Positions 8,010-16,141 of a stretch of DNA of 35,285 nt are shown here, one piece after another (within the stretch, counting starts at the first letter, position 1; each line of letters starts with the position of its first letter). The notes beneath the pieces are model-generated. The model had not been told where the DNA came from. It did no database searches and saw only the letters and a program-made list of their open reading frames with translations. The stretch comes from an uncultured Endozoicomonas sp. (GTDB lineage Bacteria; Pseudomonadota; Gammaproteobacteria; Pseudomonadales; Endozoicomonadaceae). The stretch lies in NCBI RefSeq assembly GCF_947495845.1, contig NZ_CANMAO010000038.1:1-35285 (forward strand), given 5' to 3'. The position numbers and the translations under genes were made by a program.

Positions 8010-8558
8010 TCACCACATCAGATCATCGGGAATCTGATAATCGGCGTACCAATCTTCCTCATCTTCTGTCAGATCTGTGGACTTGTCATTCTGCATGACA
8101 ATAGCTTCTGGCTTGCGTTCAGCCACCTTTGAAGCAACCGGCGCAGGAATCACCAAAAAATCTTCACCCACCACCGCAAGCGCTAACAAGCCACGCTCCA
8201 GCTTTATTTGCTGCTCGCTGGTGACATAGATCTTCTTAATCTTACCCTCATAGACAAATTTGTATTCTGACTCTCCAATGTCTCTGGACAGCGCGTTAGC
8301 TTCAATCAGTTGCTTAACCTGTGCCTCAACCGCTTTACGCTGGCGCTCATCTTCCAGCTTACGGTTCAGCTCTCGGTCTTTTTCAATTTTCGCCTGTTTT
8401 TCCTGCTCCAGCTCAATACGGCGTTTTTCCTGCTCAGTCATTTCACCGCTTTTCTTCGCCTGCTTCTTATTCTTTTTATTACTGGTTTTTGCCTGCAAAG
8501 CTTGCTGCTTGGTTGCCAGACCTGCTTTCATCAGCTGGTCTCGAAGTGATTTAGCCAT
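8010..8558 (-). CDS. DUF2058 (YaiL-like) protein
   Basis: Protein of 182 residues matching the DUF2058/YaiL family, described in some annotations as nucleoprotein or polynucleotide-associated enzyme regulator; the function is not established. The N-terminus MAKSLRDQLMKAGLATKQQ is typical of the family. Residues about 25-85 are highly charged, rich in Lys, Glu and Arg, and likely form a long helix or coiled coil. The C-terminal half is a compact domain (YVTSEQQIKLERGLLALAVVG) ending in an acidic tail. It is convergent with ridA and shares the upstream direction with petABC but is separated from petC by a terminator. Confidence 0.88.
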   Translation of the reverse strand: MAKSLRDQLMKAGLATKQQALQAKTSNKKNKKQAKKSGEMTEQEKRRIELEQEKQAKIEKDRELNRKLEDERQRKAVEAQVKQLIEANALSRDIGESEYKFVYEGKIKKIYVTSEQQIKLERGLLALAVVGEDFLVIPAPVASKVAERKPEAIVMQNDKSTDLTEDEEDWYADYQIPDDLMW

Positions 8559-8665
8559 GGTTTGCCATTAAAGTGTAAATGAGAAAGGAGGGAATATTAG
8601 CAATACCGAGCCATCACAGCCAGATGATGATAGCCATACCATTAAAAATAGAACATCAATCATAA

Positions 8666-8694
8666 AAAAGCCCGGTATAAAAAACCGGGCTTTT
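8666..8694 (-). terminator. Terminator of the petABC operon
   Basis: AAAAGCCCGGT (8666-8676) and ACCGGGCTTTT (8684-8694) form an 11-bp stem with a 7-base loop. The A/T runs on both sides could allow function in either direction. It lies 23 bases after the petC stop. Confidence 0.88.
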
Positions 8695-8717
8695 CTTGTT
8701 CAGAGTGCAGAAAAACG

Positions 8718-9503
8718 TCAGTGAACGTCTTTCCAGAACTCACGCTTGAGCAGGTAAGCAAATACCAGGAATACCGCAAGGAACAGGAACACATAAATGC
8801 CCAGACTCTTACGCTGTTGCTGCATTGGTTCTGCCGAGTAAGCCAGGAAGTTACTCAAGTCGTAGGCCATCTGATCGTATTCAGCAGGTGTCATGCTGCC
8901 TTTCCTTTCAGGGTCTACGGTTAAGCCACAAAGCTTCTCACCGGTAAGCGGGTCACGGGCATTAGGATCACTATCGCCACAGGTGTCGACCTGAATACCC
9001 TGCAGTTCCAATAGAACATGGGGCATACCCACATCCGGGAAGACTTTGTTGTTCACACCATAAGGGCGACTTGGGTCTTCGTAGAAAGTTCTGAGGTATG
9101 TGTAAATCCAGTCAGGACCGCCTTTTACCCTGGAAACCAGAGTCAGGTCCGGCGGCGTTGCACCAAACCAGGTTTTGGCTTCTTTCGGATCCATGCTGTT
9201 AAACATGAGATCACCGATTTTCGCACGCTTATCAAAGACCAGATTATCCATCATTAAATCGTGAGGAATGCCAAGATCATCCGCTACACGTTCATAACGC
9301 TGGTACTGTGTGGCGTGACAGCCAGCGCAGTAGTTCTGGTAATACTTGGCACCCCGTTGCAGAGATGCAGTGTCCGTTGGGTCGATATTCGCTGAATCAA
9401 GAGGGTATCCTCCACCGGCAGCCGCTGCCAGCGATGAAAACAGCACCGAGCCCAAGAACAGCAACGTAGACGCAACCTTATTGGTCAGTATTATTCTTTT
9501 CAT
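8718..9503 (-). CDS. petC: Cytochrome c1 of the bc1 complex
   Basis: Heme c subunit (261 residues) of ubiquinol-cytochrome c reductase, which passes electrons from the Rieske protein to soluble cytochrome c in the periplasm. A signal peptide runs to about residue 29 (LLFLGSVLFSSLAAAA). The heme site CAGCH is at residues 59-63. The conserved surface block MFNSMDPKEAKTWFGATPPDL is present, and a single C-terminal membrane anchor follows (YVFLFLAVFLVFAYLL). ATG 9503 is chosen because it overlaps the petB stop by one base (TAATG), giving translational coupling; a longer frame upstream lies inside petB. It is the last gene of petABC. Confidence 0.96.
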   Translation of the reverse strand: MKRIILTNKVASTLLFLGSVLFSSLAAAAGGGYPLDSANIDPTDTASLQRGAKYYQNYCAGCHATQYQRYERVADDLGIPHDLMMDNLVFDKRAKIGDLMFNSMDPKEAKTWFGATPPDLTLVSRVKGGPDWIYTYLRTFYEDPSRPYGVNNKVFPDVGMPHVLLELQGIQVDTCGDSDPNARDPLTGEKLCGLTVDPERKGSMTPAEYDQMAYDLSNFLAYSAEPMQQQRKSLGIYVFLFLAVFLVFAYLLKREFWKDVH

Positions 9504-10738
9504 TAGCCGGTCACCCTCTCCGGTACAGGTTTTGTTTTCTCCCACCGAGTGTAGAAAGGCATCAACAGGAAGAACGCAAAGTAAATCAGCGTACAAATCT
9601 GGGCAATCAGCGTGTAGAGCTCAGTGGCCGGCTGTGTACCCAACCAGGTCAACAACATGAAAACAAAGGCAAACACCACAAGACCCACTTTGCTGATCAT
9701 GCCTTTGTAACGCCATGATCTAACCGGACTGCGGTCGAGCCATGGCAGCACAAACAGAATGGCAATCGCAGCACCCATGGTGATAACACCACCCAACTTG
9801 GCTTCAATAAACCCGATATCAAACGTGATGGCTCGCAGCATGGCGTAGAAGGCACCGAAATACCAAACAGGAGCAATATGCTCTGGTGTTTTCAGGCTGT
9901 TAGCCGGCTCAAAGTTGGCGTGTTCCAGGAAGTAGCCGCCCATTTCCGGGAAGTAGAAAATAATTCCGCAGAAAACGAACAGGAATACCACCACACCGAC
10001 AATATCTTTAACGGTGTAATAAGGGTGGAATGCAATGCCATCCAGAGGAATGCCATCCGCGCCCTTGGTTTTTTTGATATCAATACCGTCAGGGTTATTA
10101 GAGCCCACTTCATGAAGTGCCAGAATGTGCAGCACAACCAGGCCGAGAATGACTAAAGGCAGTGCAATAACATGGAGGGCAAAGAAGCGATTCAAGGTAA
10201 TACCAGAAATCAGGTAGTCACCACGAATAAATTGCTGCAGGTCAGCACCAATCACCGGAATCGCACCAAACAAGGAGATGATAACCTGTGCTCCCCAGTA
10301 CGAAACTTGTCCCCATGGCAGCAGGTAACCCATAAACGCTTCGCCCATCAGCGCAAGGTAGATACCCATGCCGAAGATCCAGATCAATTCCCGTGGCGCC
10401 TGATAAGAACCATAAAGAAGACCACGGAACATGTGGCAATAAATCACCACAAAGAACATGGACGCGCCAGTGGAGTGCATGTAGCGAATCAGCCAGCCGT
10501 ACTCCACATCACGCATGATGTATTCAACGGAAGCAAACGCAGCTTCTGCACTGGGCACATAACTCATGGTGAGCCAGATGCCGGTGAGAATCTGGTTCAC
10601 CAGCACTAGCAGCGCGAGGGAACCAAAGAAATACCAGAAATTAAAATTTTTGGGTGCGTAATATTTGCTGAGATGCTTTTCCCACGCCTGCGTGACGGGG
10701 AGCCGGGCATCGACCCAATCCATAAGCTTATTGGCCAT
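9503..10738 (-). CDS. petB: Cytochrome b of the bc1 complex
   Basis: Integral membrane subunit (411 residues) carrying the two b hemes and the quinol oxidation and quinone reduction sites. Heme ligands are His88/His102 and His189/His204. The Qo-site motif is PEWY-like: here PVWYF in EHIAPVWYFGAFYAMLRA, a variant shared by many proteobacterial enzymes of this type. GYLLPWGQVSYWG is the strongly conserved stretch after the third helix. ATG 10738 overlaps the petA stop by one base (TGATG); a GTG one codon earlier is possible. The C-terminus is extended with extra helices, as usual for proteobacterial cytochrome b. Confidence 0.96.
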   Translation of the reverse strand: MANKLMDWVDARLPVTQAWEKHLSKYYAPKNFNFWYFFGSLALLVLVNQILTGIWLTMSYVPSAEAAFASVEYIMRDVEYGWLIRYMHSTGASMFFVVIYCHMFRGLLYGSYQAPRELIWIFGMGIYLALMGEAFMGYLLPWGQVSYWGAQVIISLFGAIPVIGADLQQFIRGDYLISGITLNRFFALHVIALPLVILGLVVLHILALHEVGSNNPDGIDIKKTKGADGIPLDGIAFHPYYTVKDIVGVVVFLFVFCGIIFYFPEMGGYFLEHANFEPANSLKTPEHIAPVWYFGAFYAMLRAITFDIGFIEAKLGGVITMGAAIAILFVLPWLDRSPVRSWRYKGMISKVGLVVFAFVFMLLTWLGTQPATELYTLIAQICTLIYFAFFLLMPFYTRWEKTKPVPERVTG

Positions 10739-11331
10739 CACGCATTCTCCTCATCTTGACCGATAATCAAAATATCGTCGCCTTCAAAGGTATACGGCGG
10801 AACGACCAGATTGGTTGGGGCTGGTACGCCTTTATAAACGCGGCCCGCAAGGTCAAACCGGGAACCGTGGCAAGGGCAGAAATAACCGCCCACCCAATTC
10901 GAGTCAAACTCCATGGGCTTGACTTCCGGCATGTATTTTGGAGAACACCCAAGATGGGTACAAAGTCCTACAAGAACCAGAAACTCTTCAGTTCTTGAAC
11001 GATAAAAATTGGTGGCATACTCCGGTTGCTCGGAGTTTTCTGAATTTGGATCTCGCAGGCGGTCGTCCTGAGTCGGAAGCTCATCAAGCATGGCCTCAGT
11101 GCGGCGCACTACGAATACCGGCTTGCCCCGCCATTCGTAAACCACCTGCTGACCCTGCTCCAGCTTGCTTATATTGACTTTAACAGGAGCACCCGCAGCT
11201 TTCGCTTTTGCACTCGGGTTCCACGACTTCAGAAAAGGCGTGGCGACTCCCACAGCCCCGGCAGCCCCCACCACCGAAGTCGCGGCCACGAGAAAGCGGC
11301 GCCGGCCTTTGTTTACGCCGTTGTCACTCAT
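10738..11331 (-). CDS. petA: Rieske iron-sulfur subunit of the bc1 complex
   Basis: The 197-residue [2Fe-2S] subunit takes the first electron from ubiquinol. The N-terminus has a twin-arginine-type signal anchor (RRRFLVAATSVVGAAG, residues 10-25) that stays in the membrane. Cluster ligands are Cys124 and His126 in CTHLGC, and Cys152 and His155 in CPCHG; Cys129 and Cys154 form the stabilising disulfide. The start is ATG 11331, preceded by GGAGAGTAGG; a TTG frame nine codons upstream has no support. It is first in petA-petB-petC, whose genes overlap by one base each. Confidence 0.96.
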   Translation of the reverse strand: MSDNGVNKGRRRFLVAATSVVGAAGAVGVATPFLKSWNPSAKAKAAGAPVKVNISKLEQGQQVVYEWRGKPVFVVRRTEAMLDELPTQDDRLRDPNSENSEQPEYATNFYRSRTEEFLVLVGLCTHLGCSPKYMPEVKPMEFDSNWVGGYFCPCHGSRFDLAGRVYKGVPAPTNLVVPPYTFEGDDILIIGQDEENA

Positions 11332-11469
11332 TAACCTACTCTCCCCATCCGGGCTCAATGCCCAATGACTTCTTGTTGTTCATGGGTATGATAGCCAGCA
11401 TGAAACTCAAAGATTAAACCTCGAACCTCAAGCTTTATTATTGGTGGGATACCTTCTATCACAATCCGT

Positions 11470-11489
11470 TTGTCACACTTGTTGTCACA
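11470..11489. promoter_or_regulatory. Direct repeats upstream of petABC
   Basis: TTGTCACA occurs twice with a 12-base period (11470-11477, 11482-11489), and the second copy overlaps the palindrome ACTTGT-TGTC-ACAAGT (11477-11492). The site lies about 140-160 bases upstream of the petA start and could bind a regulator. No canonical FNR/ANR box was found. The rest of the 467-bp gap (11332-11798) is otherwise featureless, and must hold both the petA promoter and that of the gene at 11799. Confidence 0.35.
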
Positions 11490-11798
11490 AGTCTGTACAA
11501 AATATACCAAGACAGGATAACAGATTTACCCGCAACAGACGCTCTTTGTAGTCGCTTATTTTCTGCTGCAGGGCATTCAGCAGCCTTGCTGCCAACGCTC
11601 CCCCAAACAATAAACTGCCGTCGCTTTTTACTTACCCACATAAGCGGCAGTGCGTAATGATACTGGTTTTGTCGCACAAAAAAAATGCCCGTATAGAAAT
11701 CAGTTTTTTTATCCGAACGAAACTTATTTAAATAAAACAAGTCACAATACTTACAAGCTGATAATTCACGATTCACAGCATTGAAAGAAGCACCCTCT

Positions 11799-12287
11799 AT
11801 GAAACTCGAAACTCCAGTAGACACTCCATCGCCCCATCAACACAACCAAACCACCAAACCCACAGACAGTCAAAACCGACTTTTTGCTACCACTGTAATT
11901 TCCCAAGGCATATTGAGCTCAACGGTAGGCTCTTTTGCTGGTTTTTCGGTAGCAGCCGCTGTATCTACCCCTCTAGCAATCGGTACCGGTTTCATGATCG
12001 CTGGCGGATGCATGCTTCTATTTTTCGCTGCTGACCTTCTATTAATGGATCGATGCTTTGATCAAAGATCCATTGAAATCGTCAAACCTGAAACGCCTTA
12101 CCTCTCAACAAGCCACGATACAACGCCCTTAAACCAAGAGCCTCCACCTTATCCAGAAGACAACCCACCTTATCCAGAAGACAACCCACCTTATCCAGAA
12201 GACAACCCACCTTATCCAGAAGACAACCCACCTGACTACATTACCGCCTGTACAATGCCTCCCCCAGCCAGCCATCAGTCCCAATAA
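11799..12287 (+). CDS. Small membrane protein with PPYPEDN repeat tail and PPxY motifs
   Basis: Not a family I recognise. The 162-residue product has a polar Gln/Asn/Thr-rich N-terminus (1-29), two adjacent hydrophobic segments (about 31-58 and 59-83, Gly/Ala-rich) and a Pro-rich tail. The tail has four identical PPYPEDN units encoded by a perfect 21-bp tandem repeat. It contains two PPxY matches, PPPY at 115-118 and PPDY at 144-147, the motif bound by eukaryotic WW domains such as those of NEDD4 ligases. ATG 11799 is preferred over a TTG 18 bases upstream. It ends at a strong terminator and stands alone between petA (divergent) and rpsI (convergent). A secreted or surface role towards a host is possible but unproven. 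Confidence 0.7.
   Translation: MKLETPVDTPSPHQHNQTTKPTDSQNRLFATTVISQGILSSTVGSFAGFSVAAAVSTPLAIGTGFMIAGGCMLLFFAADLLLMDRCFDQRSIEIVKPETPYLSTSHDTTPLNQEPPPYPEDNPPYPEDNPPYPEDNPPYPEDNPPDYITACTMPPPASHQSQ
12144..12227 (+). repeat. Four perfect 21-bp tandem repeats in the PPYPEDN tail
   Basis: Units of 21 bp (CCACCTTATCCAGAAGACAA plus C) at 12144, 12165, 12186 and 12207, identical to each other, followed by a partial CCACCT. The period is a multiple of three, so changes in copy number keep the reading frame. Perfect identity at the DNA level suggests recent expansion. Confidence 0.97.
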
Positions 12288-12302
12288 TTACAAATCAGCA
12301 AA

Positions 12303-12337
12303 AAAAAACCCGCCCCTGTAAACAGGAGCGGGTTTTT
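12303..12337. terminator. Bidirectional terminator
   Basis: AACCCGCCCCTG (12307-12318), loop TAAA and CAGGAGCGGGTT (12323-12334) form a 12-bp stem with one mismatch, flanked by an A-run on the left and a T-run on the right. It can end both the PPYPEDN gene (+) and the rplM-rpsI transcript (-). Confidence 0.9.
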
Positions 12338-12389
12338 CCCAGATACCAAACCCACCAGGCAAGCCTGGCCGGGTATTGGCAAACTGATA

Positions 12390-12782
12390 TCAGCGCTTGG
12401 AGAACTGAGGACGCTTACGCGCTTTACGCAGACCCACTTTCTTACGCTCAACTTCACGAGCGTCACGGGTAACGTAACCAGCTTTACGCAGGTCAGCACG
12501 CAGAGTTTCGTCATACTGCATCAGTGCACGGGTAATACCGTGACGGATTGCACCAGCCTGACCAGAACCGCCGCCACCAGATACAGTGATCTTGATGTCG
12601 AACTTTTCAGCCAGCTCAGTCAGCTCAAGCGGCTGACGAACAACCATGCGAGCAGTTTCACGGCCGAAGTATTCATCCAGAGCACGGCCATTGACAGTAA
12701 TACTGCCAGTACCAGTTCTCAGGAAAACACGCGCGGTAGAGGACTTACGACGTCCAGTTCCGTAGTATTGTGTTACAGACAT
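12390..12782 (-). CDS. rpsI: 30S ribosomal protein S9 (uS9)
   Basis: Small-subunit ribosomal protein of 130 residues, the same length as in E. coli. The N-terminal [17 protein letters not shown], the central [19 protein letters not shown] and the basic C-terminus ending KRPQFSKR, which reaches the P-site tRNA, are all intact. ATG 12782 follows an AGGGGTGG ribosome site; the upstream GTG gives a non-standard N-terminus and was not used. It lies 12 bases after rplM, the universal pairing of these two genes. Confidence 0.98.
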   Translation of the reverse strand: MSVTQYYGTGRRKSSTARVFLRTGTGSITVNGRALDEYFGRETARMVVRQPLELTELAEKFDIKITVSGGGGSGQAGAIRHGITRALMQYDETLRADLRKAGYVTRDAREVERKKVGLRKARKRPQFSKR

Positions 12783-12794
12783 AACCACCCCTGA

Positions 12795-13223
12795 TTAGAT
12801 TTCCAGTTGCTGAGGCTGCTGAGCAGCATGTTGGTGCTCACTGCCGGCATAAACCTTCAGCTTGCGAAACATGGCGCGACCCAGAGCATTCTTAGGCAGC
12901 ATACCCTTTACAGCCAGTTCGATTACCATCTCAGGCTTGTGTCCGATCAGCTTATCAAAGCTCATGGACTTCAGGCCGCCGATGAAACCGGTGTGGCGGT
13001 GGTACATTTTGTCAGTGGACTTACGTCCAGTAACACGTACTTTCTCGGCGTTAACTACTACGATGTAGTCGCCAGTGTCCACGTGTGGTGTGAACTCAGG
13101 CTTATGTTTGCCGCGCAGACGCAGAGCGATTTCTGTTGCCAGTCGACCCAGTGTCTTGCCATCGGCATCCACTACGAACCAGTCACGTTTTACGGCTTCT
13201 GGCTTTGCACTAAAAGTTTTCAT
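12795..13223 (-). CDS. rplM: 50S ribosomal protein L13 (uL13)
   Basis: Large-subunit assembly protein of 142 residues, equal in length to the E. coli protein. Conserved blocks include [16 protein letters not shown] near the N-terminus, the [20 protein letters not shown] strand, and [20 protein letters not shown]. First gene of rplM-rpsI. The region between its start and the promoter-like box at 13371-13376 is a leader of about 150 bases that could carry autoregulatory structure; no specific fold was established. Confidence 0.98.
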   Translation of the reverse strand: MKTFSAKPEAVKRDWFVVDADGKTLGRLATEIALRLRGKHKPEFTPHVDTGDYIVVVNAEKVRVTGRKSTDKMYHRHTGFIGGLKSMSFDKLIGHKPEMVIELAVKGMLPKNALGRAMFRKLKVYAGSEHQHAAQQPQQLEI

Positions 13224-13370
13224 TTAATTCGCCTCTATGATATTGCTTACGCAATACCTGTTCCTACATGGCCGTTCCCGGCTGCATCAAGAGTCAGGCT
13301 ATTAACCCCAGACCCAGCCAATAGTGGCCTGTTCAAAACATTGGGCGCTCAATCGGGAAACGGGAGCCGT

Positions 13371-13376
13371 ATTATA
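13371..13376 (-). promoter_or_regulatory. Likely -10 box of rplM-rpsI
   Basis: The reverse strand has a perfect TATAAT within CGGTATAATACGG, about 150 bases upstream of rplM. The region 17-18 bases further upstream (GGGCTTTCTTTCC) has only a weak -35 match. The position before a ribosomal protein operon supports it. Confidence 0.55.
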
Positions 13377-13414
13377 CCGTTTAGCCACAGGAAAGAAAGC
13401 CCTTGCTGAATCTA

Positions 13415-14497
13415 CTAAAGCAATGGCTCTTTTTCTTCGGATTCACTCCTGAGAACCTTCAGAATATACCGCCCCTGATAACGTGGATTGAATTGCAACG
13501 ACTCAGGTAAAATGCGTTGGGCCAGCCCCTGAAGCTCAGAGGACGCAGCCCCGGTTCTCAATTCAACCAGCATTAACAAAGCACTCATTACGCCACCCAC
13601 CAGACTTCGATTCCAGATACTCACACCCACACCACTGAATATCGTCGCATAGGCCGCCACGGCAGAGGCGCGATTAATAAGCCACTCCCGCTGATCACTG
13701 TGATACCCCGTAACCATACGCACCGGTGGAATGGTTTTATCACTGGTTGGAAAACTGAACGCTACGCCTTCCGACAAACTGTTTATGCTGAACGGCCCAC
13801 CAAGATCGAGAAAAAGCTCGTTATCTTTTGGGAAACTGTAATAGCGGTAACCAAAGCTCCCCCCACGCCCTGCAATAGACATTTTCAAGGTATGCTGCCC
13901 TGCCCACTCAAGACTTTTAATGTAAACATCTCTGGATGGGGACAGTAATAAATCAAGTGACGATTGATGCGTCGCAAGCACCGAAAACAATAACAAGGGA
14001 TTCCTGTCAAGCACGCTGGGTAACAAGAGCGGATCCATCCTTTTTACCACTGTCATACGAGCATTATCGGTAGCGTAATGAATGCGGTACCCAACAACTT
14101 CTGCAGCAACATCGGTTAATATTGGTGTAAATCGGACCCTCAAGACCTGCCCTGTTCTTTTCAGGTGAGACAAGTAATTAATGTATCCGAGAAGCGGTTC
14201 ATCCAGCGGGTCAAACTCTTCCACGTAAATACTTCTGGCGTTTACCGCTATTTTTAGCTCACAGTTTTCCGAGTCACCGGCCACACAGCCATCCGTATAC
14301 TGCAGTAAACCTTTGTCACCATACACATCCATCAATTCAAAACTCCCTGAATAGTGGACTCTATCGATTTCCTCGATGAGGTGAGCCTGAATCCTGACGC
14401 TCCAATTCAACAGCAAGAAGATACAAACTATCCATATACCAACAAGGTGTTTTCGCTCCCTAAAAGAAGTACTGACTAAAGATTCTGTATTTATCAT
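13415..14497 (-). CDS. Unrecognised membrane-anchored protein
   Basis: I do not recognise this 360-residue protein. It has a short basic N-terminus, one strong hydrophobic segment (about residues 19-37, VGIWIVCIFLLLNWSV) that is an uncleaved anchor or signal, and a long domain of about 240 residues with mixed strands and two Cys (in DGCVAGDSENCELK) that could pair in the periplasm. Near the C-terminus, two moderately hydrophobic stretches (AAYATIFSGVGVSIW and SLVGGVMSALLMLVEL) may form a hairpin. The tail is acidic. The start is ATG 14497, inside a longer frame without support. It sits alone between rplM and the divergent rpe. Confidence 0.65.
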   Translation of the reverse strand: MINTESLVSTSFRERKHLVGIWIVCIFLLLNWSVRIQAHLIEEIDRVHYSGSFELMDVYGDKGLLQYTDGCVAGDSENCELKIAVNARSIYVEEFDPLDEPLLGYINYLSHLKRTGQVLRVRFTPILTDVAAEVVGYRIHYATDNARMTVVKRMDPLLLPSVLDRNPLLLFSVLATHQSSLDLLLSPSRDVYIKSLEWAGQHTLKMSIAGRGGSFGYRYYSFPKDNELFLDLGGPFSINSLSEGVAFSFPTSDKTIPPVRMVTGYHSDQREWLINRASAVAAYATIFSGVGVSIWNRSLVGGVMSALLMLVELRTGAASSELQGLAQRILPESLQFNPRYQGRYILKVLRSESEEKEPLL

Positions 14498-14661
14498 TTT
14501 TTCTCTACATACTCTAACGATACGATCATGTGACGACGCCACGGAGTATAGCCACCGCTATCAAACCTGCAGATGACAAGGTAAATCCTGCCACCAATGC
14601 CTGACAGCTCAGGAACAAACCGCTACAATCGCCAGAAACATCTGACCACCATCGGAATCCT

Positions 14662-15339
14662 ATGCGCGACTATATTATTGCCCCGAGTATCCTTTCCGCT
14701 GACTTTGCCCGACTGGGAGAAGAAGTGGACAATGTCCTGTCTGCCGGAGCTGACTGGGTACATTTTGATGTTATGGATAACCACTACGTTCCCAACCTGA
14801 CTCTGGGGCCAATGGTCTGCAAAGCGTTGAGAAACCACGGAGTGACCGCACCCATTGATGTGCACCTGATGGTTAGCCCCGTGGATCGCATGATCGCCGA
14901 CTTTATTGAAGCCGGCGCCACCACAATTACCTTCCACCCAGAAGCCTCTGACCACATCGACCGCAGCTTACAACTCATCCGGGAAGGTGGCTGTAAAGCA
15001 GGATTGGTGCTTAACCCGGCCACATCGCCAGATATCCTCGAATACGTCATCGACAAGCTGGATATGATTCTACTGATGTCCGTAAACCCGGGCTTCGGCG
15101 GTCAGAAGTTCATCCCGTCCACACTGAAGAAGCTGGTTCGCGTTCGTAAGATGATTGACGACAGTGGGTTGGATATCCGTCTGCAAGTGGATGGCGGCGT
15201 GACCACCAACAACATCCGACAAATTGCGGAAGCGGGTGCCGATACATTTGTTGCCGGCTCCGCCATCTTTGGCGCTGAGACGTATCAGGGTGCTATCGAA
15301 AAAATGCGCACTGAACTCTCCCAGGTTGGATCCATCTAA
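14662..15339 (+). CDS. rpe: Ribulose-phosphate 3-epimerase
   Basis: Cytosolic TIM-barrel enzyme of 225 residues that interconverts ribulose 5-phosphate and xylulose 5-phosphate in the pentose phosphate pathway. Metal ligands are His34 and Asp36 in [18 protein letters not shown], His68 in DVHLMV and Asp177 in VDGGV; the two aspartates are the acid/base pair. The phosphate site NPGFGGQ (142-148) is present. It lies 5 bases upstream of gph, as in many gammaproteobacteria, and probably shares its transcript. Confidence 0.98.
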   Translation: MRDYIIAPSILSADFARLGEEVDNVLSAGADWVHFDVMDNHYVPNLTLGPMVCKALRNHGVTAPIDVHLMVSPVDRMIADFIEAGATTITFHPEASDHIDRSLQLIREGGCKAGLVLNPATSPDILEYVIDKLDMILLMSVNPGFGGQKFIPSTLKKLVRVRKMIDDSGLDIRLQVDGGVTTNNIRQIAEAGADTFVAGSAIFGAETYQGAIEKMRTELSQVGSI

Positions 15340-15344
15340 CGTTT

Positions 15345-16058
15345 ATGAGCATACCATTTATAACCACACCATCTGATACAAAACACCCAGTTCTACAGGG
15401 TGTTTCTCTCGTTATGTACGATCTGGATGGCACACTGGTTGAGAGCGTGCCTGACCTGGCCGTTGCCCTGGACAAAATGTTGCTCGCCCTTGACCTGCCA
15501 CCAGCCGGCGAATCCAAAACCCGACTGTGGGTTGGCAACGGTATTCCATCGCTGGTAAAGCGTGCAATCGCTGACGATGCCCACGGGGATCAACCCGGGC
15601 GAGTTAACGACACTCTTTTTGAAAAAGGTTTTGATCTCTTCCGTCAGTACTACAACGAGGAACTTGGCCTGCACAGCTACCTTTTCCCGGGTATCGTCCC
15701 TTTTCTGGAAGCGATGCACCAACGTGGCATCCCACAGGCAGTGATCACCAACAAAAGCGAACAGTTTTCTCATCGATTACTGCAAATCATGGGTATTGAT
15801 CACTTTTTTGAAGCTGTGATCGGTGGGGATAGCCTGCCAGAGAAAAAACCTCATCCCATGCCTTTATTGCATGTCATGAAGCAATTTGATGTGCCTGCAA
15901 ATCAGGCACTGATGATTGGCGACTCTATTAGTGATGTGAGGGCCGCGAGAGCTGCCGGCGTTAAAGTCATTGGCCTGCCCTATGGGTACAATCATGGGGA
16001 GCCTATTGAAATCGCCAACCCAGATTTAGTCGTTATGTCATTAGACCAACTTCTATAA
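15345..16058 (+). CDS. gph: Phosphoglycolate phosphatase
   Basis: HAD-superfamily phosphatase of 237 residues that removes 2-phosphoglycolate formed during repair of oxidised DNA ends and by side reactions. The nucleophile motif is YDLDGTL with Asp26 and Asp28, motif II is the T in VITNKS, motif III the Lys in PEKKPHP, and motif IV GDSISDVRAA. The cap domain lies between motifs I and II. The N-terminus has about 20 residues before the HAD core. It is coupled to rpe upstream. In Pseudomonas trpE follows directly; here two genes on the opposite strand intervene. Confidence 0.95.
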   Translation: MSIPFITTPSDTKHPVLQGVSLVMYDLDGTLVESVPDLAVALDKMLLALDLPPAGESKTRLWVGNGIPSLVKRAIADDAHGDQPGRVNDTLFEKGFDLFRQYYNEELGLHSYLFPGIVPFLEAMHQRGIPQAVITNKSEQFSHRLLQIMGIDHFFEAVIGGDSLPEKKPHPMPLLHVMKQFDVPANQALMIGDSISDVRAARAAGVKVIGLPYGYNHGEPIEIANPDLVVMSLDQLL

Positions 16059-16082
16059 CTTCACTGCCCAGAGAAACGCTTT

Positions 16083-16135
16083 CCGTTTACTGTTATCCGT
16101 AAAAGCGGCAAGGCTTTACAGGTAACGGTAAACGG
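16083..16135. terminator. Long hairpin between convergent gph and the permease gene
   Basis: The arm CCGTTTACTGTTATCCGTAA pairs with CCGTTTACCGTTACCTGTAA read on the other strand, giving a stem of over 20 bp with a few mismatches around a GCGGCAAGGC tip. It lies between two convergent genes and lacks a T-run, so it may be a bidirectional terminator or a REP-like element. Confidence 0.55.
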
Positions 16136-16141
16136 TGCTGG

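Noticed and set aside
11459-11824. 121-codon open frame on the minus strand
   Set aside because: It uses a start inside the PPYPEDN gene, has no ribosome site, resembles no family and lies across the intergenic region.
12144-12227. CRISPR array
   Set aside because: The repeats are directly adjacent 21-bp units in frame within a gene, without spacers. No CRISPR-like spacing was seen elsewhere in the window.
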